Shown: piece after piece, positions 30,001-38,977 of the stretch
Position numbering within the stretch: position 1 is the stretch's first letter
How the letters are laid out: each line of letters starts with the position of its first letter
Assembly (NCBI RefSeq): GCF_019511525.1
Contig: NZ_JAEUAT010000007.1
Span: 186,001 to 250,000, forward strand
Direction: 5' to 3'
DNA: 64,000 bases
Source: Rhizobium cauense
GTDB taxonomy: Bacteria > Pseudomonadota > Alphaproteobacteria > Rhizobiales > Rhizobiaceae
Notes under the pieces: generated by a model
The model's database searches: none
What the model saw: only the letters and a program-made list of their open reading frames with translations
What the model was told of the DNA's origin: nothing
Made by a program: the position numbers and the translations under genes

Positions 30001-33000
30001 AGCGCTCGCTGAGTGATCACGCATCGACGCTTGCCGGCACGCTGGCCAGTGGTGGAGACCGTATCGAGCAACTGACCGGCAATGCGGCTTCCCGCATCGA
30101 ATACAGCCTGAGCAACGCTCATGAGCGGCTGGAGACATTGCACGGCGATGCAGCATCGCGCATCGAAGGTGGCCTTGCCGCGGCGCATGATCGCTTTGAA
30201 GCTCTAACCGGCAATGCGGCCACACGCATCGAAGGCGGCCTGGATTCGGCTCACGAACGCATTCGTTCGACGCTGGCTGATCGCGAACAGGCGATCAATC
30301 TCGCACTTGCCGATGCTCACACACGTATCAGTGATACACTGTCCGACCAGGCGACGACCATCGGAGCGTCAATCGCGACCAGCGTCGGCATGCTGGAAAT
30401 GTCGCTCGAAGATCACGAAGCCTCCCTCCGCCAGACCATCGACAACAGCGGCCGGGCACTGGAAGATCGCCTTCGCGACAGCACCGGCCATATTGCCGGT
30501 CGCTTCCAGGAGGCTGCCGGCGAAATCTCGCGCTCGGCAGAGACGTTCTCCTCGCAGCTCGATCAGTCGATCGAGGGCATGACGGGCCGCTTTGCAGAAA
30601 CCGGTTCTCGTGTCGAAGCCGGTCTTACCGCCCTTGAAAACCGCATCCGCGACGGCGTCGGCGGCGTGGCCGAGCAGGTCGATGCCGCGGGCAGCCGCCT
30701 CTCCAACACATTGTCCGATGGCATATCGCGCATTGGCACGCTCGGCGAAGAAGCGACAGGCCGCATTGCAGCAGCACTTGACGAAAGCGCTACAAAGTTT
30801 GCCGAAACGATCGACGGCCGGACGTCCGATCTGACCTCGGGCATTGACACCCGCACGGCAAGCATCGGCGAGGCGATGGAGCGTGGCAGCGCCCGCATCG
30901 AAGAACGCCTGTCGACAATGGACCGGGCTCTCACTGTCGGTCTCGATGCGGTCAATCGCACGATCGAAGGCAAGGCCGCCGGCCTCGCCGCCTCACTGCG
31001 CAGCGCCGTTGCCGAAACGACACAGGGCATGGACGACGAAGCGACCCGCGCTGCGGAGAACCTGGGCCGCACCGGACAGCAGTTTGCCGAAAACCTCGAA
31101 GCCAAGAGCACCGAGTTCAACCGCGCCATCGAAGAGCGTTCCGAACAGATCGTCGGGCGCGTCTCCGAAGCGCAGAACCGCTTGGCTGGCCAGGCGGCGG
31201 CCGTTGCTCAGACCTTCTCCGAGGCTGGCAACGCGATCGTCAAGAAGGTTGCCGAAGCCGAAACTCTGGTGAGTGGGCAGGTTGGTGCCATTTCGCGTGC
31301 GCTGGGCGACGCCCAGACTACCTTCGAAAACCATGGTGCAGGCATCCGCACAACGATTTCCGATGCAAGCCAGGAAATCGCTTCGACCATGGCGGAAGTG
31401 GAACGTGCGCTCGAAGCTCGTGGCGACGCGATCCGCTCAAGCCTCGAGGACCGCACACGCGAGATCGACTCCACTCTGACCGATGTGGAGAAGGCACTCG
31501 AGGCGCGCGGCAGCGCCATTCGGGCGACACTTGACGATCGCACACGCGAACTCAACTCGATGCTTGCGGGCCGCAATACGGAACTGTCGCGCATCCTCGA
31601 CGAGACCGCGCGCCCGTTGATCGACCGCTACGCCGAGGCTGGCAAGGAAGCAGCCGCGCGCATTACAGCAGCGACCGCGCACAGCACCGAACGGCTGCGC
31701 AGCGAGAACGAGGCTCTCGTCAATGCGATCGCCGCACGCACCGAGAGTGCGTCTTCGGCCGTCGACGCTATGGAGAGCAGCCTGCTTGCCAACGTCAACA
31801 AGCTGATCGAGCGTCTGTCGGACAACAGCTCCGCGATGGGCCAGATGATGAGCCGTGCGGCCGAGGATCTGGCGGCAGTAGATGGCCGCCTCGGCGACAC
31901 GACCTCGCGCTTCACGGAATCCGCATCCAAGGCCGCAGAAATGGTTTCCGCCTCGACGCGCCTGCTCGAAGGCAAGGTCGATCGCCTGTCCGACATTTCG
32001 GGTCAGACGCTCGCTCAGGTCGGCGGCATCATCGGTCGCTTCGACGAGCATTCCAAGGTGCTGAGCCAGGCATCGGGCCTGCTTGCGGCGGCGCAGTCGA
32101 ACCTCGTCTCGACGCTCGAAGATCGCGAAACCGCGCTTCAGAACCTTTCCGTCGGTCTCGTGCAGCGCTCCGAGGAAATTGAAAAGACCATGCGTTCTCT
32201 GGGCGGCATGGTTGAGTCAGCCTTCGATCGTGCTGAACAGCGTTCGAACCAGGTCAGCGGTACACTCCGCGAGAGCGTACAGTCCTCGTTCTCCGATATC
32301 GGCCGGGTTCTCACCGAAACCGAGAAGCGTGCGGAAGAAGCAGCGGCGACCATGCGTGCCGCACTCGTCAAGGCCGGCGAAGACGCCAACGCGACGATTG
32401 ACGGCGCATTCGGCAATGCCGAGCGTCGCTCCAGCGAGCTTTCAAACAGGCTGCGCGGCGGCCTGACGGCTTCGCTGTCGGAGGTCGAGCGTATGTTGGG
32501 CGAGGCAGGTCGTGCATCGGACGGCGCTGCCCAGACAATGCGCGAGTCGCTTCGCGAGGCAGTCGAGGAGGCGGTTGCCCGCTTCTCCGGCGCGACCGAG
32601 GAGATCCGCCGCTCCGCTGGCGACATCCGCAAGGAACTCGATATGACCCGCAGCGAGCTGAAGCGCGGTGCATTCGATCTTCCCGAAGAGGCCAAGGAAA
32701 GCGCCGCCGCCATGCGCCGCGCCGTCGCCGAGCAGATCAAGGCGCTGCAGGACATCTCGCACATCGTCGGCCGCTCGACGCAACAGCTGGAGATTTCGGA
32801 GCCCGCACCCCGGGCCATTCCGCAGCCCCAGCCTGCGCCTCGTCCTGCCCAACCGGCCGTCACCCAGCAAGTGCCGCAACCGGCTCCTTCAGTGACGACC
32901 GCCATAACGCCCGCGCCAATTGAAAACGTCGGTCTGCGCGGCTCGCTGGGCTCGTCCGCGCCTACAGCCGCGGCACCGCAGCGCGCGCCCGTTGCCGCGC

Positions 33001-33500
33001 CGGCAACGCCGGCAGGCGGCGGCTGGATCAGCGACCTCCTGCGTGGCGCATCGCGCGAGGAAGCCGCCGAAGAAGCACCGGCACGGCAACCGGCACCACG
33101 CGCAGAGACCGCCGCGCCGACCCCTGCCCGCGCCGCAGACAGCCGCAACCCGCGCCACGTCGTCGAGTCGCTGAATTCGCTTTCGGTCGATATCGCCCGC
33201 GCAATCGATCACGATGCATCCGTCGACCTGTGGCGCCGCTATCAGCGCGGCGAACGGGATGTGTTTACCCGCCGTCTCTATACCCTGAAGGGGCAGCAGA
33301 CCTTCGACGAGATCAAGCGCAAGTATGATCGCGAGCCGGAGTTCCGTACCGCAGTCGATCGTTACATCGCCGATTTCGAGAAGTTGCTCGCAGACGTCTC
33401 ACGCGGCGATCGCGACAAGTCGATTACGCAATCCTATCTGACCTCCGATACGGGCAAGGTTTATACGATGCTTGCTCACGCCGCAGGACGACTGAGCTAA
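27024..33500 (+). CDS. Giant membrane-anchored coiled-coil protein, growth pole ring protein GPR / RgsE type
   Basis: A 2158-residue protein. After a disordered N-terminus (1-110), two membrane helices lie at about 111-129 and 146-170. From about 180 to 1930 it is a continuous helical, apolipoprotein-like rod made of repeats of 22 residues or multiples; residues 704-1011 form seven near-identical 44-residue units (type DKLADTLDDKAMALAISLNE...). A Pro/Ala-rich linker (about 1930-2040) precedes a conserved globular end (ARAIDHDASVDLWRRYQRGE ... YIADFEKLL). Size and architecture match the Agrobacterium GPR protein (about 2115 aa), which forms a ring at the growing pole, and S. meliloti RgsE. The cellular role is by homology. 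It has its own terminator. Confidence 0.82.
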   Translation: MANNKYNESIEDKAFKALDEALQIDFGEDDTLSRNGKTDAPEAKLPETPSARGQQTSKEAKRARPANTPRQPEQPSRAPSFAANDANRISPASLLKSLENGSSRSAIRNATIVSLLWIVAGLGLMALLYSPQIWEIRSLSDLLALPGVIAGFIGIIVPVLLFYAFAVMMARAQDMRNAARSMAEVALRLSEPETVASERIMTVGQAVRREVSAMNEGIERTIARASELETLVHSEVNALERSYADNELRVRGLVHELGSEREAIVNHAERIRTSIAGVHDQLKEDLSLATEEIAVRLATSGEAFASMIDTRAAAITEKSESAIQSLGTLLAAKTDSLLQTLTSSGFALTNEFDTRLDSLTSSLSDHGEQILRQFETRASTMDSNAEKLNAALNDRARQLNEILIARTREINESLTGGERTISTTLDDVLSKLNSALDEKGSSFRHSLQSSVDDTIMDLDLRSGFFDERLQATVAQLSTSFDERVAEFANAFDQRAGSLDTKLIESLNRINETLTGGSDSLNGILSSSIERIGSSLTDQSFALATALATSQEVMESSLAGKVSEVTEAIHTHTAEMTSALSHATSEVSLALASGTSELHNNLSARASEFRNTLLSTTSDLSSAVSAGTEQITSAFGRADELNSMISRRAADITQALDSAHERIDGVMTDRGGALTAALADSQDRFESTLASRSEAIISAVSGSHERLADTLDDKAMTLAISLDESQNRFEDTISKRAEAIAASIANGHDKLADTLDDKAMALAISLNESQSRLSDTLGLHVDAVANQLAGTHEKLNEVLDDKAMALAISLSEGQSRLADTLGHHVETIASQIAGGHDKLTEALDDRAMALAISLNESQTRLEDTLGHHSEAIGNALTGGHDRINEALDDRVMALAVSLNEGHSRIEDALSRRVDTIANSIATVQDRLSDTLDEKAMALAVSFSESQSRFDDALEARTNALLDTVAGAESRVAGALVDKSDAIRNAYTESQDRLERSLSDHASTLAGTLASGGDRIEQLTGNAASRIEYSLSNAHERLETLHGDAASRIEGGLAAAHDRFEALTGNAATRIEGGLDSAHERIRSTLADREQAINLALADAHTRISDTLSDQATTIGASIATSVGMLEMSLEDHEASLRQTIDNSGRALEDRLRDSTGHIAGRFQEAAGEISRSAETFSSQLDQSIEGMTGRFAETGSRVEAGLTALENRIRDGVGGVAEQVDAAGSRLSNTLSDGISRIGTLGEEATGRIAAALDESATKFAETIDGRTSDLTSGIDTRTASIGEAMERGSARIEERLSTMDRALTVGLDAVNRTIEGKAAGLAASLRSAVAETTQGMDDEATRAAENLGRTGQQFAENLEAKSTEFNRAIEERSEQIVGRVSEAQNRLAGQAAAVAQTFSEAGNAIVKKVAEAETLVSGQVGAISRALGDAQTTFENHGAGIRTTISDASQEIASTMAEVERALEARGDAIRSSLEDRTREIDSTLTDVEKALEARGSAIRATLDDRTRELNSMLAGRNTELSRILDETARPLIDRYAEAGKEAAARITAATAHSTERLRSENEALVNAIAARTESASSAVDAMESSLLANVNKLIERLSDNSSAMGQMMSRAAEDLAAVDGRLGDTTSRFTESASKAAEMVSASTRLLEGKVDRLSDISGQTLAQVGGIIGRFDEHSKVLSQASGLLAAAQSNLVSTLEDRETALQNLSVGLVQRSEEIEKTMRSLGGMVESAFDRAEQRSNQVSGTLRESVQSSFSDIGRVLTETEKRAEEAAATMRAALVKAGEDANATIDGAFGNAERRSSELSNRLRGGLTASLSEVERMLGEAGRASDGAAQTMRESLREAVEEAVARFSGATEEIRRSAGDIRKELDMTRSELKRGAFDLPEEAKESAAAMRRAVAEQIKALQDISHIVGRSTQQLEISEPAPRAIPQPQPAPRPAQPAVTQQVPQPAPSVTTAITPAPIENVGLRGSLGSSAPTAAAPQRAPVAAPATPAGGGWISDLLRGASREEAAEEAPARQPAPRAETAAPTPARAADSRNPRHVVESLNSLSVDIARAIDHDASVDLWRRYQRGERDVFTRRLYTLKGQQTFDEIKRKYDREPEFRTAVDRYIADFEKLLADVSRGDRDKSITQSYLTSDTGKVYTMLAHAAGRLS
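29133..30056 (+). repeat. Seven tandem 132-base repeats inside gpr
   Basis: Units start at 29133, 29265, 29397, 29529, 29661, 29793 and 29925, each coding 44 residues of the form (D/E)(R/K)L-x-DTLDDKAMALAISLNES(Q). They stay in register without insertions and are the best conserved part of a longer, more diverged 22/44-residue pattern. Repeats of this kind can expand or contract by recombination. Confidence 0.85.
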
Positions 33501-33509
33501 GACAGAACG

Positions 33510-33546
33510 AAATGGCTGCCGAAAGGCGGCCATTTTCATTTTTTCG
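33510..33546 (+). terminator. Terminator of gpr
   Basis: Eleven-base stem AAATGGCTGCC / GGCGGCCATTT (one T-G pair) with a GAAA loop, then TTCATTTTTTC. It isolates gpr from the nap operon. Confidence 0.88.
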
Positions 33547-33643
33547 GCCACGTTTTCTCGCCGTCGCATTTTGCAGCTAAATCGAACTCACACTACCCAC
33601 GGTGATGTGGCTATGTTATCGTCGGTTGCAAAGGGAGGCCACC

Positions 33644-33838
33644 ATGCCTGAGCTTGCCGATGCTCGTAAGGGTGATGATCCGCGTTCGCGGCGACGGATC
33701 GAGCTGCTTGCCTTTTTGATCCTGGCATTCGGGATCTGGCCACTCGTCGCTGTCGGTGTCGTCGGCGGCTACGGCTTCCTCGTATGGATGTTCCAGATCG
33801 TCTTCGGCCCTCCGGGGCCTCCTGCGTCCCTGCATTGA
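33644..33838 (+). CDS. napE: NapE, periplasmic nitrate reductase accessory membrane peptide
   Basis: A 64-residue protein with one membrane helix (LLAFLILAFGIWPLVAVGVVG) flanked by a charged N-terminus (RKGDDPRSRRR) and ending GFLVWMFQIVFGPPGPP, which is typical of NapE. Its function is unknown, but it is commonly the first gene of nap operons. Chosen start at 33644 has AAGGGAGG upstream. The next gene, napF, begins eight bases after the stop. Confidence 0.88.
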   Translation: MPELADARKGDDPRSRRRIELLAFLILAFGIWPLVAVGVVGGYGFLVWMFQIVFGPPGPPASLH

Positions 33839-33846
33839 GGATCGCC

Positions 33847-34350
33847 ATGTCCCAGCCATCCCTCTCTCGACGCCAATTTCTTTCCGGCAATCGATCCGAG
33901 GGCTACGCTGGGATTTGCCCGCCCGGAACGTCCGCCGAGGCGCTTATCGAGGCCTGCACTGGCTGCGGACGGTGCGAGGAGCGATGTCCGACCAACATAA
34001 TCCGCCTGACGGGCGGATTTCCCTCGCTGGATTTCATGCGGGGAGAGTGCACGTTCTGCGGGGAATGCAAGAACGTATGCCCGGAACCTGTATTTGCGTC
34101 AGAACCCGTTGACCGATTTCCTCATATCGCGGCGGTGAGCGACGGCTGCCTCGCGAAGCAGAACATTGCTTGCCAATCGTGTGGAGAGGTGTGCCCGGAG
34201 CAGGCAATTCGGTTCCGCCCGCGTATTGGCGGTCCATTTGTTCCAGATCTCAACGGAGATGTCTGCAGCGGTTGTGGCGCGTGCCTTGCGATCTGCCCAG
34301 TCGGCGCCCTCACGCTGATTCCTCGCACAACGGAGATGGCCAATGCATGA
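33847..34350 (+). CDS. napF: NapF, four-cluster ferredoxin-type Nap maturation protein
   Basis: A 167-residue cytoplasmic iron-sulfur protein. Cluster motifs are CTGCGRCEERCP, CTFCGECKNVCP, CQSCGEVCP and CSGCGACLAICP, i.e. sites for up to four [4Fe-4S] clusters. The N-terminal SRRQFLSGN resembles a twin-arginine start, seen in NapF proteins although they stay in the cytoplasm. NapF helps assemble the cluster of NapA before export. Start at 33847; the stop overlaps napD by eight bases. Confidence 0.95.
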   Translation: MSQPSLSRRQFLSGNRSEGYAGICPPGTSAEALIEACTGCGRCEERCPTNIIRLTGGFPSLDFMRGECTFCGECKNVCPEPVFASEPVDRFPHIAAVSDGCLAKQNIACQSCGEVCPEQAIRFRPRIGGPFVPDLNGDVCSGCGACLAICPVGALTLIPRTTEMANA

Positions 34351-34627
34351 ACCGCCATCGCACTATCATGTCTCAAGCGCAGTTGTCGCTACCATCCCGT
34401 CGAGCACCGAGGCCGTACTTCAAGCACTGGCGCGGATGGAGAACGTTGAAATCTACGGTCATGGCGGCGGCAAGATTGTCGTCGTCATCGAAGGACAGAG
34501 CACAGGAGCGCTCGGTGATCGTCTGTCGCAGATCTCGCTGCTCGATGGCGTGATCGCGGCGAACATGGTTTTCGAGCATGTCGAAGAGGAGATGCAGGAC
34601 CATGACGGGGCAAGTGAAGAGGCGTGA
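34343..34627 (+). CDS. napD: NapD, Tat-signal chaperone for NapA
   Basis: A 94-residue cytoplasmic chaperone that binds the twin-arginine signal of NapA and delays export until the cofactor is loaded. Typical features are [21 protein letters not shown], the [11 protein letters not shown] strand and [14 protein letters not shown]. It overlaps napF by eight bases and napA by 26, so all three are translationally coupled. Confidence 0.94.
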   Translation: MHEPPSHYHVSSAVVATIPSSTEAVLQALARMENVEIYGHGGGKIVVVIEGQSTGALGDRLSQISLLDGVIAANMVFEHVEEEMQDHDGASEEA

Positions 34628-37106
34628 TGTACTCAAGGCGCAAGCCGCTGCATTTGCCGCCGCAGCAGCGGGGATCGCGCTTCCAGTAAATGCACAGCCG
34701 GTGCCCGGGGGTGTCAGCGCACTGGAAATCAAGTGGTCGAAGGCGCCCTGCCGATTTTGCGGAACCGGCTGTGGCGTCATGGTCGGTGTCAAGGAAGGTC
34801 AGGTCGTTGCCACACATGGAGACATGCAGGCAGAGGTCAATCGCGGCCTGAACTGCATCAAAGGCTACTTCCTGTCCAAGATCATGTACGGCGAAGATCG
34901 ACTGCAGACCCCCCTGCTGCGCAAGCGAAACGGCGTCTATGCCAAGGACGGCGAGTTCGAGCCGGTCAGCTGGGACGAAGCCTTCGATGTGATGGCCGCC
35001 CAATGCAAGAAGGTTCTGAAGGAGAAGGGTCCTACCGCTGTCGGCATGTTCGGCTCCGGTCAGTGGACGATCTTCGAAGGCTACGCCGCCACAAAGCTGA
35101 TGCGCGCGGGTTTCCGGTCCAATAACCTGGACCCGAACGCTCGGCACTGCATGGCATCGGCCGCCTACGGGTTCATGCGGACTTTCGGTATGGATGAGCC
35201 GATGGGATGCTACGACGACTTCGAGAACGCCGATGCCTTCGTGCTCTGGGGTTCCAACATGGCGGAAATGCATCCGATCCTGTGGACCCGCGTCGCCGAC
35301 CGTCGCCTCGGGCAGCCACATGTCCGCGTCGCCGTGCTTTCAACCTTCACGCATAGAAGCATGGACCTCGCCGATATCCCGATTGTATTCAAGCCGGGGA
35401 CCGATCTCGCGATCCTCAACTACATCGCGAACCACATCATCCAGACTGGGCGTGTGAACGAGGCCTTCGTCCGGGATCACACGAAATTCGCAAAAGGTGT
35501 CGACGATATCGGCTACGGCCTGCGTCCGGACAATCCGGTAGAAGTCAACGCTGCCAACGCCAAGGATCCAGGCAAGACCGAACCGATGGATTTCAACGCG
35601 TTCAAGGAGTTCGTCGCCGAATACACCTTGGAAAAAACGGCCAAAATGACAGGTGTCGATCCGGCGTTTCTGAAGCAGCTGGCAGAACTCTATGCCGATC
35701 CGAACCGCAAGGTGATGTCATTGTGGACGATGGGTTTCAACCAGCACGTCCGCGGCGTCTGGGCGAACCAGATGGTCTACAATCTCCACCTGCTCACAGG
35801 AAAGATATCCGAACCGGGCAACAGCCCCTTCTCGCTTACCGGCCAGCCCTCTGCCTGCGGAACCGCCCGCGAGGTCGGCACCTTCGCGCATCGTCTCCCG
35901 GCCGACATGACCGTGACGAACCCCGAGCACCGCAAGCATGCCGAGGAAATCTGGCACGTTCCGCACGGGATCATTCCGGACAAGCCGGGTTTTCATGCTG
36001 TCCAGCAGGATCGCATGCTGAAGGATGGCAAGCTCAATTTCTATTGGGTCCAGGTCAATAACAACGTTCAGGCCGGCCCCAACACGAGCAACGAGACTTG
36101 GCAAGGCTATCGGAACCCAGAAAACTTCATTGTCGTGTCGGACGCCTATCCGACCATCACGGCGATGAGCGCGGATCTCATTCTTCCGGCCGCCATGTGG
36201 GTCGAGAAGGAAGGCGCATACGGAAACGCGGAACGTCGAACCCACGTCTGGCACCAACTGGTCCAGGCAAAGGGCGAGGCACGTTCCGACCTTTGGCAGC
36301 TCGTCGAGTTTTCCAAGCGGTTCACAACCGAGGAGGTCTGGCCGCAAGAGATTCTCGACGCCAATCCGCAATATCGGGGCAAGACCCTGTTCGACGTGCT
36401 GTTTAAGAACGGCGAGGTCGATCGTTTTCCGCTGAGCGAAATCAACGCCGAGTATGACAATGTCGAAGCCAAGGAGTTCGGCTTCTACATCCAGAAAGGT
36501 CTGTTCGAAGAATATGCATCCTTCGGCCGGGGTCATGGCCACGACCTCGCGCCGTACGACATGTATCACGAGGTTCGAGGTCTGCGCTGGCCAGTTGTCA
36601 ACGGCCAGGAGACGCGCTGGCGCTATCGCGAAGGCTACGACCCCTATGTAAAGCCCGGCGAAGGCGTCAAGTTCTACGGCCAGCCGGATGGGCGCGCTGT
36701 CATCCTCGCAGTCCCCTACGAGCCGCCCGCCGAATCTCCCGACGACGAGTTCGATTTCTGGCTGGTAACGGGCCGCGTCCTCGAACATTGGCACTCCGGG
36801 TCGATGACCATGCGGGTACCAGAGCTCTACCGAGCATTCCCCGGGGCGCGATGTTTCATGAACGCCGAAGACGCCCGCAAGCGAGGCATCAATCAGGGTG
36901 CCGAGGTGCGTATCGTCTCGCGGCGCGGTGAAATTCGTTCCCGCGTCGACATCAGGGGCAGAAACCGTATGCCAGCCGGCGTCATATTCGTTCCGTGGTT
37001 CGACGCCAGCCAATTGATCAACAAGGTCACTCTCGACGCAACCGATCCCATCTCGAAACAGACGGATTTCAAAAAATGCGCGGTCAAGATTCTTTCCGCC
37101 GTCTAA
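34602..37106 (+). CDS. napA: NapA, periplasmic nitrate reductase catalytic subunit
   Basis: NapA (834 aa) reduces nitrate to nitrite in the periplasm with a bis-molybdopterin guanine dinucleotide cofactor. The N-terminus has a Tat signal ([20 protein letters not shown]). The [4Fe-4S] ligands are Cys50, Cys53, Cys57 and Cys85 (CRFCGTGCG ... GLNCIKGYF). Cys183 in ARHCMASAA is the molybdenum ligand. C-terminal molybdopterin-binding motifs such as [16 protein letters not shown] are intact. Start at 34602 is inside napD. The length is normal; no lesion is seen. Confidence 0.97.
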   Translation: MTGQVKRRDVLKAQAAAFAAAAAGIALPVNAQPVPGGVSALEIKWSKAPCRFCGTGCGVMVGVKEGQVVATHGDMQAEVNRGLNCIKGYFLSKIMYGEDRLQTPLLRKRNGVYAKDGEFEPVSWDEAFDVMAAQCKKVLKEKGPTAVGMFGSGQWTIFEGYAATKLMRAGFRSNNLDPNARHCMASAAYGFMRTFGMDEPMGCYDDFENADAFVLWGSNMAEMHPILWTRVADRRLGQPHVRVAVLSTFTHRSMDLADIPIVFKPGTDLAILNYIANHIIQTGRVNEAFVRDHTKFAKGVDDIGYGLRPDNPVEVNAANAKDPGKTEPMDFNAFKEFVAEYTLEKTAKMTGVDPAFLKQLAELYADPNRKVMSLWTMGFNQHVRGVWANQMVYNLHLLTGKISEPGNSPFSLTGQPSACGTAREVGTFAHRLPADMTVTNPEHRKHAEEIWHVPHGIIPDKPGFHAVQQDRMLKDGKLNFYWVQVNNNVQAGPNTSNETWQGYRNPENFIVVSDAYPTITAMSADLILPAAMWVEKEGAYGNAERRTHVWHQLVQAKGEARSDLWQLVEFSKRFTTEEVWPQEILDANPQYRGKTLFDVLFKNGEVDRFPLSEINAEYDNVEAKEFGFYIQKGLFEEYASFGRGHGHDLAPYDMYHEVRGLRWPVVNGQETRWRYREGYDPYVKPGEGVKFYGQPDGRAVILAVPYEPPAESPDDEFDFWLVTGRVLEHWHSGSMTMRVPELYRAFPGARCFMNAEDARKRGINQGAEVRIVSRRGEIRSRVDIRGRNRMPAGVIFVPWFDASQLINKVTLDATDPISKQTDFKKCAVKILSAV

Positions 37107-37576
37107 GGCGACCGGAATGGAAGGCAGTCGCAGCAGGTCTGCTGGTATTTGTCGCGACAGCTTCCCTCGCTCAGATGGCACAACAGACGGTGCCTCAGCT
37201 GGAGGGACCGACACCCTCGATGAAGACAGGGGCCGCCATGCCCCTGCCAAAGTGGATCGTCGACGACAAGCGCAAGATGCGCGCCTATCCAGACCAGCCG
37301 CCGATCATCCCGCACTCCATCGAAGGCTACGAGCTGTCGGTGAACGCCAACCGCTGTCTCTCCTGCCACAAGCGTGAGTTCACGCAGGACAGCGGCGCCC
37401 CAATGATCAGCGTCACGCACTATATGACCAGAGACGGGCAGATGATCGCCGACGTCTCCCCGCGTCGCTACTTCTGTACTGCCTGCCATGTTCCCCAGGC
37501 AGATACTCCACCGCTCGTACCCAGTGAATTCAAGGATATGAGCGAGCTGGGCTTCAAACCCGCCGGGAGCGAGTGA
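37076..37576 (+). CDS. napB: NapB, diheme cytochrome subunit of Nap
   Basis: A 166-residue periplasmic electron-transfer subunit that passes electrons from NapC to NapA. Two heme c sites: CLSCH (94-98) and CTACH (134-138). A signal sequence lies at about 17-33 ([17 protein letters not shown]). The start at 37076 overlaps the end of napA by 31 bases; there is no other in-frame ATG before the signal peptide, so this overlap is likely real. It overlaps the napC region by a few bases. Confidence 0.95.
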   Translation: MRGQDSFRRLRRPEWKAVAAGLLVFVATASLAQMAQQTVPQLEGPTPSMKTGAAMPLPKWIVDDKRKMRAYPDQPPIIPHSIEGYELSVNANRCLSCHKREFTQDSGAPMISVTHYMTRDGQMIADVSPRRYFCTACHVPQADTPPLVPSEFKDMSELGFKPAGSE

Positions 37577-37578
37577 CG

Positions 37579-38289
37579 ATGATCGCATGGGCCAAGAAAG
37601 CGATTCTGTGGGCATGGTCGATATTGACGACGCCGGCGGCAACCATCGGCCTCGGCGTCCTGACGCTCGGCGGCTTCATCGGCGGCGTCATGTTCTGGGG
37701 CGCGTTCAACACCGCGCTTGAAATCACCAATACCGAAAAATTCTGTACGTCCTGCCACGAGATGCACGACAACGTGTACCAGGAGCTTTCACGCACTATC
37801 CACTTCTCAAATCGCTCAGGCGTACGGGCGACCTGTCCCGACTGCCATGTGCCGCATCAATGGACCGACAAGATCGCCCGCAAGATGCAGGCTTCCAAGG
37901 AGGTCTGGGGCAAGATATTCGGCACCATCAATACCCGATCAAAGTTCCTGGAGAAGAGGCTGGAGCTTGCCCAGCATGAATGGGCCCGCATGAAGGCAAA
38001 CGACAGCCTGGAATGTCGCAACTGCCACTCTTCCGTCGCGATGGATCTCCAGAAACAGACCCAGCGCGCCGCTGAGATACATACCCGCTATCTTCTGTCG
38101 GGCCAGGCGACCTGCATCGACTGCCACAAAGGCATCGCCCACGAGCTTCCGAACATGGAAGGTATCGATCCCGGCTGGAAGATGCCGAAGGAGTTGGAAG
38201 GCAAGAAGATGGTGAATGCAACGCCGATCGATGATCTCGAGAAGGCGATCGCGGAAGCGCACGCGCCGTCGTTCAAAATGCCCGAGTAG
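37579..38289 (+). CDS. napC: NapC, membrane tetraheme quinol dehydrogenase
   Basis: A 236-residue NapC/NirT cytochrome that oxidises quinol and feeds NapB. One membrane helix lies near the N-terminus ([20 protein letters not shown]). Four heme sites are visible: CTSCHEMHD (from 56), [18 protein letters not shown] and [13 protein letters not shown]. The ATG at 37579 is preferred to a GTG six bases earlier (37573), which lies only three bases after the GGGAG sequence. Last gene of the operon; no napG or napH is present, so quinol oxidation depends on NapC alone. Confidence 0.94.
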   Translation: MIAWAKKAILWAWSILTTPAATIGLGVLTLGGFIGGVMFWGAFNTALEITNTEKFCTSCHEMHDNVYQELSRTIHFSNRSGVRATCPDCHVPHQWTDKIARKMQASKEVWGKIFGTINTRSKFLEKRLELAQHEWARMKANDSLECRNCHSSVAMDLQKQTQRAAEIHTRYLLSGQATCIDCHKGIAHELPNMEGIDPGWKMPKELEGKKMVNATPIDDLEKAIAEAHAPSFKMPE

Positions 38290-38346
38290 TGCCAAGCGAT
38301 ATCGCCAGCGCGATCCCCTCAGACACCGCCTGCCCGGCATCGCGCA

Positions 38347-38955
38347 TTAGATCGTCTGCAGCGTCCAGTTGACGATCTCGGCCGATACGCTCGAGAACGC
38401 ACGATCCAGCCCCTTGACGAGGGCTTCATTCGATCCACCGGCCGGAACGACTTGTCGGAACACTTTCTGGGCCCGTACCGAACCGTTTCGATCATTGACG
38501 ATCTTTGCCGAAATCTCGACAACCGCGCGGCTGCCGCCGCTCGTGTCAATTTCGAAAGAACGGATATCAGTCACGAGCTGATAGTCGATGGCCAGCCCCT
38601 GGCCAGGGACACCGACGCCGCCGAGCTTGCCGGAGTTTTCATAGGTTTCGACGAGCTTCGACTGAACCAGACGCGGGAGCTTGTCGCCCCATTGCGCCCT
38701 CGAAAGGTATTGTATTTGCGACGGAGCCACCCGTACGACGATCTGTTCGCTGTCGAGCGCCTTCAGCGCGGTTGGTTGCTGCACGAGGATCTGACGACCT
38801 CTTGCCGCCGGCCCGGTGCCGGTCACCGATCCCGATAGATCAAACGTATCGTTCTTGGCGGCTGTCCCGCAACCAGCAAGGCCCACCAATAGCGGCAGCG
38901 CGATCGCGGTGCTGGATAGCCACGAACAACGCTGCAACAGATCCGATACGGCCAT
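38347..38955 (-). CDS. ABC-type transport auxiliary lipoprotein (PqiC/ABC_trans_aux type)
   Basis: A 202-residue lipoprotein. The lipobox LVGLAGC sits at the end of a signal sequence starting MAVSDLLQRC. The mature part has the family pattern: VRVAPSQIQYLSRAQWGDKLPRLVQSKLVETYENSG and VVEISAKIVNDRNG. Such proteins work in the periplasm with MCE transporters that move phospholipids between the membranes. It is the last gene of a four-gene minus-strand operon, 22 bases after the MCE gene. Confidence 0.88.
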   Translation of the reverse strand: MAVSDLLQRCSWLSSTAIALPLLVGLAGCGTAAKNDTFDLSGSVTGTGPAARGRQILVQQPTALKALDSEQIVVRVAPSQIQYLSRAQWGDKLPRLVQSKLVETYENSGKLGGVGVPGQGLAIDYQLVTDIRSFEIDTSGGSRAVVEISAKIVNDRNGSVRAQKVFRQVVPAGGSNEALVKGLDRAFSSVSAEIVNWTLQTI

Positions 38956-38977
38956 ATGCGTTCCCCTAATATCTCTT

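Noticed and set aside
29133..30056. Regular repeats considered as a CRISPR array
   Set aside because: Units are 132 bases, in frame, imperfect and coding; no spacers.
33546..33643. FNR/FixK box (TTGAT-N4-ATCAA) for the nap operon
   Set aside because: Searched the upstream region; only a weak TTGCAGCTAAATCGA resemblance with wrong spacing, so not reported as a site.
35718..37250. Open frame opposite napA, 510 codons
   Set aside because: Shadow; napA shows all cluster and molybdenum ligands.
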